This document shows positions 22,748 to 29,544 of a stretch of DNA of 29,544 bases, one piece after another. A program made the translations under genes and the position numbers. This DNA comes from DASZOC01 sp035550975. Its GTDB lineage: Bacteria > Actinomycetota > CADDZG01 > WHSQ01. The notes beneath the pieces were generated by a model. The model saw only the letters and a program-made list of their open reading frames with translations. It was not told the DNA's origin and searched no databases. Numbering within the stretch: position 1 is the stretch's first letter; each line of letters starts with the position of its first letter. The DNA is taken from NCBI GenBank assembly GCA_035550975.1, contig DASZOC010000020.1:1-29544 (forward strand), given 5' to 3'.

Positions 22748-23215
22748 CTATGCCTCGGCGGGCTCTTCCTCGTGCGCGATGACCTCCACGGTCACCAGAG
22801 CGTTCACCTGCTCATGAAGGTGAACCTCTAGCTGGTGCGTGCCGAGCGAGCGGATCGGCTCGTCCATCCGGATGTGACGGCGGTCGATCTCCTCGCCTAG
22901 TTGCTCCGCGATCGCGCGAGCGACATCGGAGTTCGTGACGGAGCCGAATAGCTTGCCCTCTTCACCGGCCCGGGCCGAGATGTAAACGGGTGAGGCGCCG
23001 AGCGTCGCCACCTTCGCGGCAGCCTCGTCTTTCACCTTCCGCTCGAGCTCTTCGCGCGCGCGCCGCATCTGCTCCGCTTGCCTCAGGGCACCCTTCGACG
23101 CCGTCAGGGCGAGGCCCTTCGGGACGAGGAAGTTGCGTGCGTAGCCGTCCGCTACCACCACGACATCACCCTTGTGTCCGAGCTTGTCGACGTCTGCTGC
23201 CAGGATGACTTTCAT
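22748..23215 (-). CDS. rplI: 50S ribosomal protein bL9
   Basis: 155 residues. The N-terminal domain MKVILAADVDKLGHKGDVV and DGYARNFLVPKGLAL is the bL9 signature for 23S rRNA binding; a long connecting helix (about 42-70) leads to the C-terminal domain with GKLFGSVTNSDVA. The C-terminal HEEEPAEA tail is acidic. GAGGT lies 4 nt before the ATG, 2 nt after the rpsR stop. Last gene of the rpsF-ssb-rpsR-rplI operon. Confidence 0.97.
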   Translation of the reverse strand: MKVILAADVDKLGHKGDVVVVADGYARNFLVPKGLALTASKGALRQAEQMRRAREELERKVKDEAAAKVATLGASPVYISARAGEEGKLFGSVTNSDVARAIAEQLGEEIDRRHIRMDEPIRSLGTHQLEVHLHEQVNALVTVEVIAHEEEPAEA

Positions 23216-23217
23216 CG

Positions 23218-23484
23218 CTACCTCGTGTTGTAGGGCAGCAGCGCCATCTCGCGCGCGTTCTTTACCGCACTGGCGACCAGGCGCTGGTGCTGCGAGCAGT
23301 TGCCCGTGACGCGACGCGCGCGGATCTTGCCCCGGTCGCTCATGAACTTCCGCAGCAGGGCGACGTCTTTGTAGTCGACGTGGTCGGTCTTGTCGGCGCA
23401 GAACTGGCAGAACTTCTTCTTGCCGGGTCGCTTGTTGTCCCGCTTCGGCCCGCGACGGTCGTCGCGGTCGCGGCCTCGCCCCAC
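23218..23484 (-). CDS. rpsR: 30S ribosomal protein bS18 (zinc-binding form)
   Basis: 88 residues. It binds 16S rRNA with bS6 in the platform of the small subunit. KFCQFCADK and NCSQHQR supply a CxxC plus CxxH set, the zinc-binding (C+) version; actinobacteria often hold a zinc-free paralogue elsewhere for zinc limitation. DYKDVALLRKFMSDRGKI is the family core. The GTG start abuts the ssb stop with no gap. The N-terminus is highly charged (Arg, Asp, Lys). Confidence 0.96.
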   Translation of the reverse strand: MGRGRDRDDRRGPKRDNKRPGKKKFCQFCADKTDHVDYKDVALLRKFMSDRGKIRARRVTGNCSQHQRLVASAVKNAREMALLPYNTR

Positions 23485-23958
23485 CTAGAAGCTCCCCTCG
23501 TCGGCCGGCCCACCGACGGGTGCTGCCTCGGCCGCTGCGGGCGCCGGCGCGGGTGCGCCCCAGTCGGCGCCACCGGAAGTGGTTGCACCGCCAGAACGCT
23601 GCGACTTCTGGACCGTAGCGGTCGCCCACCTCAGCGACGGGCCGACCTCGTCGACCTGGATCTCGAACGCGGAGCGCTTGTTGCCCTCCTGATCGTCCCA
23701 GCTACGCTGTTGCAGGCGTCCGACGACCATCACGCGCATCCCCTTCTGCAGGGACTCGGCGACGTTCTCGGCCATGTCGCGCCAGCAGTTGCACTTGAAG
23801 AAGCCGTCGAGCTTGTCCTGCCACGCGCCGCTCTGATCCTTGAAGCGGCGGTTGACCGCGACCGTGAAGTTGGCGACCGCGGAGCCGGAAGGTGTGAAAC
23901 GCAGCTCGGGGTCGTCCGTGATGTTGCCGACGAGGGTGATGCAGTTGTCACTAGCCAT
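23485..23958 (-). CDS. ssb: Single-stranded DNA-binding protein
   Basis: 157 residues. OB-fold at about 4-110: NCITLVGNITDDPELRFTPS, FFKCNCWRDMAENVAESL, KGMRVMVVGRLQQRSW. A Gly/Ala/Pro-rich linker follows. The C-terminal tip is PADEGSF, keeping a final Phe and acidic residues but not the usual DDxPF, so partner binding may be altered. The ATG lies inside the end of rpsF (8-nt overlap), giving coupled translation. Confidence 0.95.
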   Translation of the reverse strand: MASDNCITLVGNITDDPELRFTPSGSAVANFTVAVNRRFKDQSGAWQDKLDGFFKCNCWRDMAENVAESLQKGMRVMVVGRLQQRSWDDQEGNKRSAFEIQVDEVGPSLRWATATVQKSQRSGGATTSGGADWGAPAPAPAAAEAAPVGGPADEGSF

Positions 23959-24274
23959 TGACCTGCTCCTTGTTCGTGACCTCCCGCACCTCGGGCGCGT
24001 GGAGGATCTTTCCTCGGATGAACTCGTCGGAGATCTGCAGGGTCCGCCGCAGCTTGTCGACTACCTCTTCGGGGGCGCGGAATGTGGCGACGAAGTAGTA
24101 GCCCTCGGACATGTGAGCGATCTCGTAGGCGAACCGCCGAGTGCCCCAGCGGTCGACTGCCCCGAGCTCACCGCCCGAGTCGGTGATAACGGTCGTGAAC
24201 TTGTCTACGGCCTTCTGGATGTCGCCCTCTTCGAGGCGAGCATCCACGATGACCATGGCCTCGTAATCCCTCAT
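23951..24274 (-). CDS. rpsF: 30S ribosomal protein bS6
   Basis: 107 residues. MRDYEAMVIVDARLEE, GGELGAVDRWGTRRFAYEI, GYYFVATFRA and LQISDEFIRGKI are the bS6 core. It pairs with bS18, encoded two genes on, in 30S assembly; this pair is known to control its own mRNA in several bacteria. GGAGGAGGAG ends 3 nt before the ATG. First gene of the operon, with a leader of about 150 nt. Confidence 0.96.
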   Translation of the reverse strand: MRDYEAMVIVDARLEEGDIQKAVDKFTTVITDSGGELGAVDRWGTRRFAYEIAHMSEGYYFVATFRAPEEVVDKLRRTLQISDEFIRGKILHAPEVREVTNKEQVNG

Positions 24275-24290
24275 CTACTCCTCCTCCGGA

Positions 24291-24313
24291 CTCGAACCCC
24301 GTACGGTTCCGAG
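24291..24313 (-). promoter_or_regulatory. Hairpin just upstream of the rpsF ribosome binding site
   Basis: On the minus strand CTC-G-GAACC (24313-24305) pairs with GGTTC-GAG (24298-24291) with one bulged G and a 6-nt loop. It ends 3-4 nt before the GGAGGAGGAG. A candidate S6:S18 control element; the match to the known motif was not verified. Confidence 0.3.
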
Positions 24314-24434
24314 GCCCTCGCGCACCGATAAGCACGCTTCGGGCAGGGGATCGTGCGGCCGAGCTGCGCCGCTTTGACGTCGTGATGCTAGCACCTCCTT
24401 TCCGCGCTCTTCGAGGCCGATCTCCAACACCTGC

Positions 24435-24440
24435 AGGCTA
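24435..24440 (-). promoter_or_regulatory. Probable -10 box of the rpsF operon (TAGCCT)
   Basis: TAGCCT on the minus strand lies about 160 nt before the rpsF ATG and would give a leader of about 150 nt. No clear -35 was found. Confidence 0.4.
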
Positions 24441-24469
24441 GAGGAGGGCTGTGACAAGTTCTCTCACGG

Positions 24470-24510
24470 GGGCGTCCTCCGGAGTCACCTGCCGTGACTA
24501 CCCGACGCCC
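24470..24510. terminator. Nested inverted repeats after the GT87-like gene
   Basis: GGGCGTC (24470-24476) pairs with GACGCCC (24504-24510), and inside it AGTCAC (24483-24488) pairs with GTGACT (24494-24499). It lies 25 nt after the stop of the gene at 24535, upstream of the rpsF promoter. It lacks a T-run; termination is inferred from position. Confidence 0.4.
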
Positions 24511-24534
24511 GAGACTCGGATGTTCGGCCCCGGC

Positions 24535-25785
24535 TCAGCCGGAGACGAGCGCCTCACGCGGCGACGAAAAGGACTCGTCGGCAGCCGCGATGATCGCGGT
24601 GCGGGCACGCAGGAAGACGACGAGTAGGACGACCAGCAGCAGGGCGCGGCCCCACACCGCCCACACCATCGCGTTATACGCGACGGTATCGGTGCCTCGG
24701 CTTTGGAAGGTGATGTCGTAGAACCACCTGAAGATGCCGACGTAGGCCACCGAGTCGATCACGGCATACGCGACCCACCACGCGACGTTCACGCGCAGCA
24801 GCACGAAGAAGGGCAGAAGCCACAACGTGTACTGCGGCGAGTGGACCTTGTTCCACAACAAGAACCCGACGAGCAGCGCGCCTGCGACCTGCACGAACGG
24901 ATATACGCCCTCGCGCTTGCCGCGTTCCCATCCATAGATGACGGCGACGGCGACCGTCGCCAAGGTGAGCACCGCAGTCAGAAGGTTCAACGACGGCATC
25001 TGGATGATCGACGCGGTCCAACGCGTCTGCGCAAGGCCCCAGATGCTGTCGTAGTTGGGCCCCCGCGCGCGGTGGAACGCATAGGTGGCCCACCACCCCG
25101 AGAAGTTGATCAACATGAAGGGAAAGTTGATCAGCAAGGCGGTTCCGGCGCCCGCCGCGGCGACCTTGGCGGCATCCTTCTTGCGGCCTGCGACCCATCG
25201 CTCCAGGCCAAGGGGGATCACGAACAGGATCGGATACATCTTCAGCGCGGCTCCGACGCCGAACAGCACCGCTGCCCACACCGGCCGGCCGCGGTACCAG
25301 AACCAGACGCCCGCGACGACCGCGGCGACCACGAGCAGATCCCAGTTGTGGAACGCGTAGTAGACGAGGGCCGGCGACGCGGCCCACAGCAGCGCGCGCC
25401 ATCCCGTCATGCGCGCCAGCAGGTAACTAGCCACGAGGCCGAAAGGCGCCAGCAGCACCGCGGTGGCGCGCAGGTAGGAGTTGCCGTCTTCGACGAACAG
25501 ACCGGCGAACCAGAGGAAGAGTCCGGTCAGCACGGGATACTCGATCGCGCCACCTATGAGCTCTGCGTTCTCGGTGTATTCACCGTCGACATACGGGAAG
25601 ACGTCGTCGGCTATCGCGCGGATTCCATAGAGAGGCTGGATGTCGTTGTAGCAGAGCCGCGAGTACTGATGCCCCTCCTGGAAAGCCGTGGGCGCAAGGC
25701 ACTGGCCTTTCAGGACGAACCCCCCGATCAGCATGACGGCACAGACGAAGAGCACGACGACTACCGACCGGTCGTCGTCGTTCAC
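24535..25785 (-). CDS. Polytopic membrane glycosyltransferase (GT87/DUF2029-like)
   Basis: 416 residues with about ten membrane helices, the first at 8-25. After it a large extracytoplasmic loop holds acidic residues and NDIQPLYGIRAIADDVFPYV, then EYPVLTGLFLW; this resembles GT-C enzymes that use polyprenyl-phosphate sugars. LFGVGAALKMYPILFVIPLG is a typical DUF2029/GT87 segment. Homologues between ponA1 and rpsF in mycobacteria (Rv0051) support a role in envelope glycan synthesis. The substrate is unknown. The GTG start at 25785 has GGAGG 4 nt upstream and lies 28 nt after the PBP stop. Confidence 0.8.
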   Translation of the reverse strand: MNDDDRSVVVVLFVCAVMLIGGFVLKGQCLAPTAFQEGHQYSRLCYNDIQPLYGIRAIADDVFPYVDGEYTENAELIGGAIEYPVLTGLFLWFAGLFVEDGNSYLRATAVLLAPFGLVASYLLARMTGWRALLWAASPALVYYAFHNWDLLVVAAVVAGVWFWYRGRPVWAAVLFGVGAALKMYPILFVIPLGLERWVAGRKKDAAKVAAAGAGTALLINFPFMLINFSGWWATYAFHRARGPNYDSIWGLAQTRWTASIIQMPSLNLLTAVLTLATVAVAVIYGWERGKREGVYPFVQVAGALLVGFLLWNKVHSPQYTLWLLPFFVLLRVNVAWWVAYAVIDSVAYVGIFRWFYDITFQSRGTDTVAYNAMVWAVWGRALLLVVLLVVFLRARTAIIAAADESFSSPREALVSG

Positions 25786-25813
25786 GCCCTCCGGTTCGTG
25801 CGTGCCGTTTTGG

Positions 25814-28138
25814 CTAGCCGCCGCGGTCTCCTCCTTGCGTACCCGACGGCAACGGGTTCGGGGGCTCGTCGTCGGTCGGTTCGGGCGTGGGCTCCGGTTC
25901 GTCTTCCGTCGGCTCCGGCGTCGGCTCCTGCGATTCGTCCGGCTCGGGCTCCGCGCTCGTCGTCGCGCGGGGCGCGGCCGAGAAGGACGGCCTCGGGTTG
26001 ATGATCTCGTCGGGTTGGTCGACCGGGACGGGGAACGACAGGACCTCCATGTTCTCGACCGCGACGCGCATGTACGCGGCCCAGATCTGTGCCGGGAAGG
26101 AGCCGCCGGTGACTTCGATGCCGTGTACCGGCCGGCACAGCTCGGTGTCGGTGCAGTACTCCATCAGAGGCACGTAGGCCTGGACCTTCATCCCTCTCTT
26201 GCACTTCGACTCGCCGATGACCGACTCGTCCTCGGCCTCGCAAGGAACCTTTCGTTCCTCGATCGGATAGCCCATCCACACGACCGTCGCGAGCTGCGGG
26301 ACGTGCCCCGCGAACCACGCGTTGGCGTGGTTCTGGGTCGTACCGGTCTTCCCCGCGACCGGACGCCCGATGTCGGCCGCGGTCGCGGTCCCGCTCGTGA
26401 CCACGTTCGTGAGTGTCTGGTTCAAGACGTCGGCTGAGTTCTCGTCGACGACCTGCTCGGTGGACACCTTCTCGGAATCGCTGCACTCCTGCGCGCCTTT
26501 GTCGGACCGGTAGGACTTGAGACAGTTCCCCTGCGAGTCCTCGATGAACCTGATCGGCATCACGTCGGGCAGTGCCCCACGGCCGGCGAAAGCCGCGTAC
26601 GAGCGAGCCATCTCCATCGGAGTGACGTCCAGCGTGCCTAGCGACAGCGAGCACACCTCGTACTCCGGCCCGTTCAGATCCCTCGTCGCGTCGGTTCGAG
26701 GACGGTGCAACTCGAAATCCTCGAGCAGGTTGGCGATCTTCTCGGGACCGAGCTCAGCCGCGAGCTGCGCGTAGACGGTGTTGACGGAGCTCGTCGTGGC
26801 CTGGACGAGGTCGATCGACCCGTACGACCCACCTTCGAAGTTCTCGACCTCCCACGGCGTCCCATCGGGATCCGCACACTCGGGATCGCTGATGATCTGG
26901 GGACTGGCACCCGAGAACGTCGACTGCGGCGAGATGTCCTCCTCGATCGCGGTCAACAGCGTGAAGGGCTTGAACGCCGATCCCGCCTGCCTGCCGGGGA
27001 AATCCGTTGCGAAATCGAACCCGCGCGCCTTCTTCACGTTGGTGAAATCGCGGCCCCCGACGAGCGCCCGCACCTCGCCCTTGGGAGTAAGCGATACGAC
27101 GGCAGCTTCGGGGTCGGTCTTTTCGGTGAGGATCGACGAGACCGCATCCTCTGCCGCCGCCTGCATGTCGAGGTCGAGGGTCGTATAGATCTTCAACCCG
27201 CCGGTGAAGAGGTCGCGCCCGTACTCCGGCGACAAGAAGTCGCGTCGCAACCACTCCATGTAGTACGCCGCGGTCTGTCGTTTGACGACGCTTCCTTGCG
27301 CACCCTTCGCGACCTTGAGCTTCTCTTCTTTGGCCTCGTCGGCCTCGGCGGAAGTGATGTAGCCCTCCGCAACCATCAGATCGAGGACCCGGTCGCGGCG
27401 CGCTGCAGCGGCCTCCGACTGCTCGTCCGGTTGGTAGGACTCCGGGGAGGGGATGATCCCGGCGAGGTACGCCGCTTGCCCCAGCGTGAGCTGCTCGGCC
27501 GAAGTGACACCCTTCTCCTTGTCGGCTTCGTAACCGAAGTAGCTACGCGCCGCAGCTTCGAAGCCGTAGGCGCCGCGACCGAGATAGATCGTGTTCAGGT
27601 AGAAACCCAAGATCTCTTCTTTCGAGTGTCTGCGCTCCAGCTTGATCGCGAGCACGGCCTCTTTGACCTTGCGCGTCACGGTGCGCTCGAAGTCCTCGAG
27701 CACCGCGTTCTTGACGTATTGCTGCGTGATCGTCGACCCGCCTTGGGCGACCTCGCCGCCGGTCAGGTTGGCCCAGCCCGCCCTCATGATGCCCCTGACC
27801 GACACCCCCGAGTGGTCGTAATAGTCGCGGTCTTCGGCTGCGATGACCGCGTCGCCGATGAAGTCCGGCAGCTTGCGCGTGTCGATCAGGAAGCGGCGGA
27901 CCTCGTCCGAGTAGGTCCCGATCAAGCGTCCCTTCGCGTCGTAGACCTCGGCCGACGAAGCAAGGTCGATGTCCTCCGGCAGCGGGATGCGGGCGAACGC
28001 GTAGGTCAGCCCGAGGATGCCGCCACCGACGAGCACGGCCGCCAGGGGCAGGATCCAGCCGTACCGCAGCAGCCAGCGCTGCGCGCGCGAGCCGGGCTTG
28101 GGGCGCGCGCGGCGTGTCGCCTTCTTGGTCCTGGGCAT
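25814..28138 (-). CDS. ponA: Class A penicillin-binding protein (transglycosylase/transpeptidase)
   Basis: 774 residues. A basic cytosolic tail and one membrane helix (28-49) lead to the GT51 domain: catalytic Glu102 in AAEDRDYYDHSG, QGGSTITQQYVKN, and KEEILGFYLNTIYLGRGAYG. The transpeptidase domain has the active serine in GSAFKP (about residue 386), SVN in TSSVNTVYA, and KTGTTQNHANAWFAG (about 595). The C-terminal 60 residues are Pro/Glu/Thr-rich and probably disordered. It polymerises and cross-links peptidoglycan. The ATG at 28138 has TAGACT 6 nt upstream and no ribosome binding site. Confidence 0.96.
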   Translation of the reverse strand: MPRTKKATRRARPKPGSRAQRWLLRYGWILPLAAVLVGGGILGLTYAFARIPLPEDIDLASSAEVYDAKGRLIGTYSDEVRRFLIDTRKLPDFIGDAVIAAEDRDYYDHSGVSVRGIMRAGWANLTGGEVAQGGSTITQQYVKNAVLEDFERTVTRKVKEAVLAIKLERRHSKEEILGFYLNTIYLGRGAYGFEAAARSYFGYEADKEKGVTSAEQLTLGQAAYLAGIIPSPESYQPDEQSEAAAARRDRVLDLMVAEGYITSAEADEAKEEKLKVAKGAQGSVVKRQTAAYYMEWLRRDFLSPEYGRDLFTGGLKIYTTLDLDMQAAAEDAVSSILTEKTDPEAAVVSLTPKGEVRALVGGRDFTNVKKARGFDFATDFPGRQAGSAFKPFTLLTAIEEDISPQSTFSGASPQIISDPECADPDGTPWEVENFEGGSYGSIDLVQATTSSVNTVYAQLAAELGPEKIANLLEDFELHRPRTDATRDLNGPEYEVCSLSLGTLDVTPMEMARSYAAFAGRGALPDVMPIRFIEDSQGNCLKSYRSDKGAQECSDSEKVSTEQVVDENSADVLNQTLTNVVTSGTATAADIGRPVAGKTGTTQNHANAWFAGHVPQLATVVWMGYPIEERKVPCEAEDESVIGESKCKRGMKVQAYVPLMEYCTDTELCRPVHGIEVTGGSFPAQIWAAYMRVAVENMEVLSFPVPVDQPDEIINPRPSFSAAPRATTSAEPEPDESQEPTPEPTEDEPEPTPEPTDDEPPNPLPSGTQGGDRGG

Positions 28139-28144
28139 GGCGGA

Positions 28145-28150
28145 AGTCTA
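28145..28150 (-). promoter_or_regulatory. Leaderless -10 box of ponA (TAGACT)
   Basis: TAGACT on the minus strand is followed by TCCGCC and the ATG at 28138. The hexamer and 6-nt spacing are the same as upstream of the gene at 1378. Confidence 0.65.
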
Positions 28151-28181
28151 GGGCGGCGCCGCTCGTTAACTGCTTCTTTGG

Positions 28182-29544
28182 CTACAGGAAGCCGATCTTC
28201 AGCCCCTGGACGGTGAACCACGTGACGGCGACTCCTGCGCCGGCTTGGGCTGCGATCGCCGCGGCCGTGACCGCTCTGGGGACACGCAGCGCGCCGCCGA
28301 GCACGACGTCGGCCAACGGTTCGGGGTGCGCCGCCGCCCGCGGTCGCGCTCGCGACGCGGCGAACCCTCCGGCCCCCAGCCCGAGCACGATCAGCCCGGC
28401 CGCGGCCGAGCCGCCGAGGGCGGCGTAGACGCCGCCCGCACCGAGGAACGCGGCCGCTCCGATCGACGCGGCGAACAACAGCCACGACATGAAGACCGCC
28501 TCCGGGAGATAGCTTCCCTTGCGCTGCGTACGCGCGGCCGCGATGCCCAGCGCGACTCCGACGGCGAGGACGAACGGGAGCAGCGCGGACACCGCCGTCC
28601 ACGGCGCTCGTCGAACCCACCCCTCGACGGTCGTTGCGGTCACGAACGCTTCGCTCGCGACGGTGGCGACCGCTCCGAACATCACGTTCGGCATGATCAC
28701 CGACATCAGCGCGGCGCGCGACAACCGCCCGCGGTCCAGCGCCTCGGGCCACACCACGAACGCCGTGACTCCCAGCAGCGCACCAACGGCGGCCGTCGTC
28801 GAGGCGGACGGAGCCGCGACACACAGGCCGAGGCCTACCGCGGTGGGCCAGCTCGCGCAGGCACGGATCGAGAAGGACCTGAGGCGCAGGACCGGCACCG
28901 CCACCAAGATGGCCGCAAGCAGGACGAACGCGCCGGCAGCAGGAAGTGGCCGCTCGATCACGCGGATGGTCAACAAGAAACCCGAACCCACCATCAGCGG
29001 GGTGAGGGAGCCACACCTGGTGCCGATGACGTCCATCCCGCCCGCTCCGCCGATGGCGCCGGTACGCGCCACGACCGCCATCGCTACCGGCACCAGCAGG
29101 ACCGTGTCGAGCGCCTCCGGGAAGGCCCATGACTCGGCGGCCGTGGCCGCGGCTACCAGCCCCGCTACCATCCCCGCGTCGGCGAGGGCGATCCACGCCC
29201 ACGTCCGGCCCCCGTCGCGTGCGGCCGCCACCGTCAGAGCGACCGACAGGCAACTCCAGAAGAGCAACGCCGGCACGATCCACGCGGCCCCCGCGAACAG
29301 CAGCAGCGAGGCGCAGCCCACGCCGGTGAGGCCCGATATCCACCACCGGTCGCGGTCGACCTCCAGCGCGATCGTGAGGCCCCAGGCACACGCGATCGCG
29401 GTGCCCGCTACCGCGGCGGCGCCCGGATCCGTTGCCGTCGCGCGCCACGATCCGAGCGCGTCGCGCGCGACCACCGTCACCACCCCGCCCGCAACCCCCA
29501 GCGCCGCGACGCCCCGGAGCCAGCGCCGCTGCAGGTCGGGGGCG
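28182..29544 (-). CDS. Multi-spanning membrane protein (5' end beyond window)
   Basis: The frame is open from the right edge to TAG at 28182, 453 codons visible. At least twelve hydrophobic segments are present. A GTG at 29483 is a possible internal start, but the frame upstream of it continues as a hydrophobic helix (GVAALGVAGG), so the true start is probably outside the window. The overall look, long Ala/Val/Leu helices with short loops, is that of a transporter or an antiporter-like subunit, but I see no motif that names it. It lies 43 nt upstream of ponA on the same strand. Confidence 0.7.
   Translation of the reverse strand, partial: APDLQRRWLRGVAALGVAGGVVTVVARDALGSWRATATDPGAAAVAGTAIACAWGLTIALEVDRDRWWISGLTGVGCASLLLFAGAAWIVPALLFWSCLSVALTVAAARDGGRTWAWIALADAGMVAGLVAAATAAESWAFPEALDTVLLVPVAMAVVARTGAIGGAGGMDVIGTRCGSLTPLMVGSGFLLTIRVIERPLPAAGAFVLLAAILVAVPVLRLRSFSIRACASWPTAVGLGLCVAAPSASTTAAVGALLGVTAFVVWPEALDRGRLSRAALMSVIMPNVMFGAVATVASEAFVTATTVEGWVRRAPWTAVSALLPFVLAVGVALGIAAARTQRKGSYLPEAVFMSWLLFAASIGAAAFLGAGGVYAALGGSAAAGLIVLGLGAGGFAASRARPRAAAHPEPLADVVLGGALRVPRAVTAAAIAAQAGAGVAVTWFTVQGLKIGFL

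Noticed and set aside
24275..24330. A tRNA on the minus strand suggested by GGGGTTCGAGTCC
   Set aside because: The flanking bases do not form a T stem and no acceptor stem is found; also rejected as a tRNA-Sec candidate.

Overview
The window is high-GC chromosomal DNA from an actinomycete-like bacterium, probably a deep-branching Actinomycetota lineage; class cannot be assigned from sequence alone. The evidence is a mycothiol S-conjugate amidase (mca), a dnaK-grpE-dnaJ-hspR operon with an HspR repressor, the block ponA - polytopic glycosyltransferase - rpsF-ssb-rpsR-rplI - dnaB in the order known from mycobacteria, a class II DAHP synthase, an HdrD-like Fe-S membrane reductase, and many starts with TANNNT boxes exactly 6 nt upstream (leaderless mRNAs).

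Layout, left to right. 1-3.3 kb: a GT4 glycosyltransferase cut by the left edge, two small membrane proteins and mca. 3.3-7.8 kb: an ilvA-nadC-nadA operon on the minus strand, facing away from aroG (class II) across a mirror-symmetric promoter region. 7.8-11.2 kb: a minus-strand cluster of a small SelW-like protein with an in-frame UGA, a DUF2330-like surface protein and a cupredoxin lipoprotein; then lemA and htpX on the plus strand. 11.2-15.1 kb: the heat-shock operon dnaK-grpE-dnaJ-hspR (minus). 15.1-19.3 kb: a 5 x 27-bp tandem repeat, a secreted CocE/NonD-type hydrolase and a large membrane Fe-S oxidoreductase. 19.4-21.1 kb: a DinB-like protein, dcd, a tRNA-Gly(CCC) followed by repeated copies of its own 3' end, and a small helical protein. 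21.2-29.5 kb: dnaB, rplI, rpsR, ssb, rpsF, a GT87-like membrane glycosyltransferase, a class A penicillin-binding protein and a multi-spanning membrane protein cut by the right edge, all on the minus strand.

The most notable item is the gene at 9282-9518 (minus). It is a complete SelW-family (Rdx) reading frame with a TGA at the redox-active position of a CxxU motif. A stem-loop starts 16 nt after the TGA, and its loop GGUCU is also the loop core of the E. coli fdhF SECIS. This indicates a selenoprotein that ordinary gene callers would miss or truncate. Other points of interest are bidirectional promoters built on symmetric -10 boxes, a perfect Gram-positive type LexA box and a cluster of near-consensus DnaA boxes upstream of dnaB, a hairpin overlapping the ribosome binding site of the DUF2330 gene, and a likely integrase attachment scar at the tRNA-Gly gene. 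No insertion sequence, CRISPR array or rRNA was seen. After annotation no stretch above 300 bases lacks a gene.
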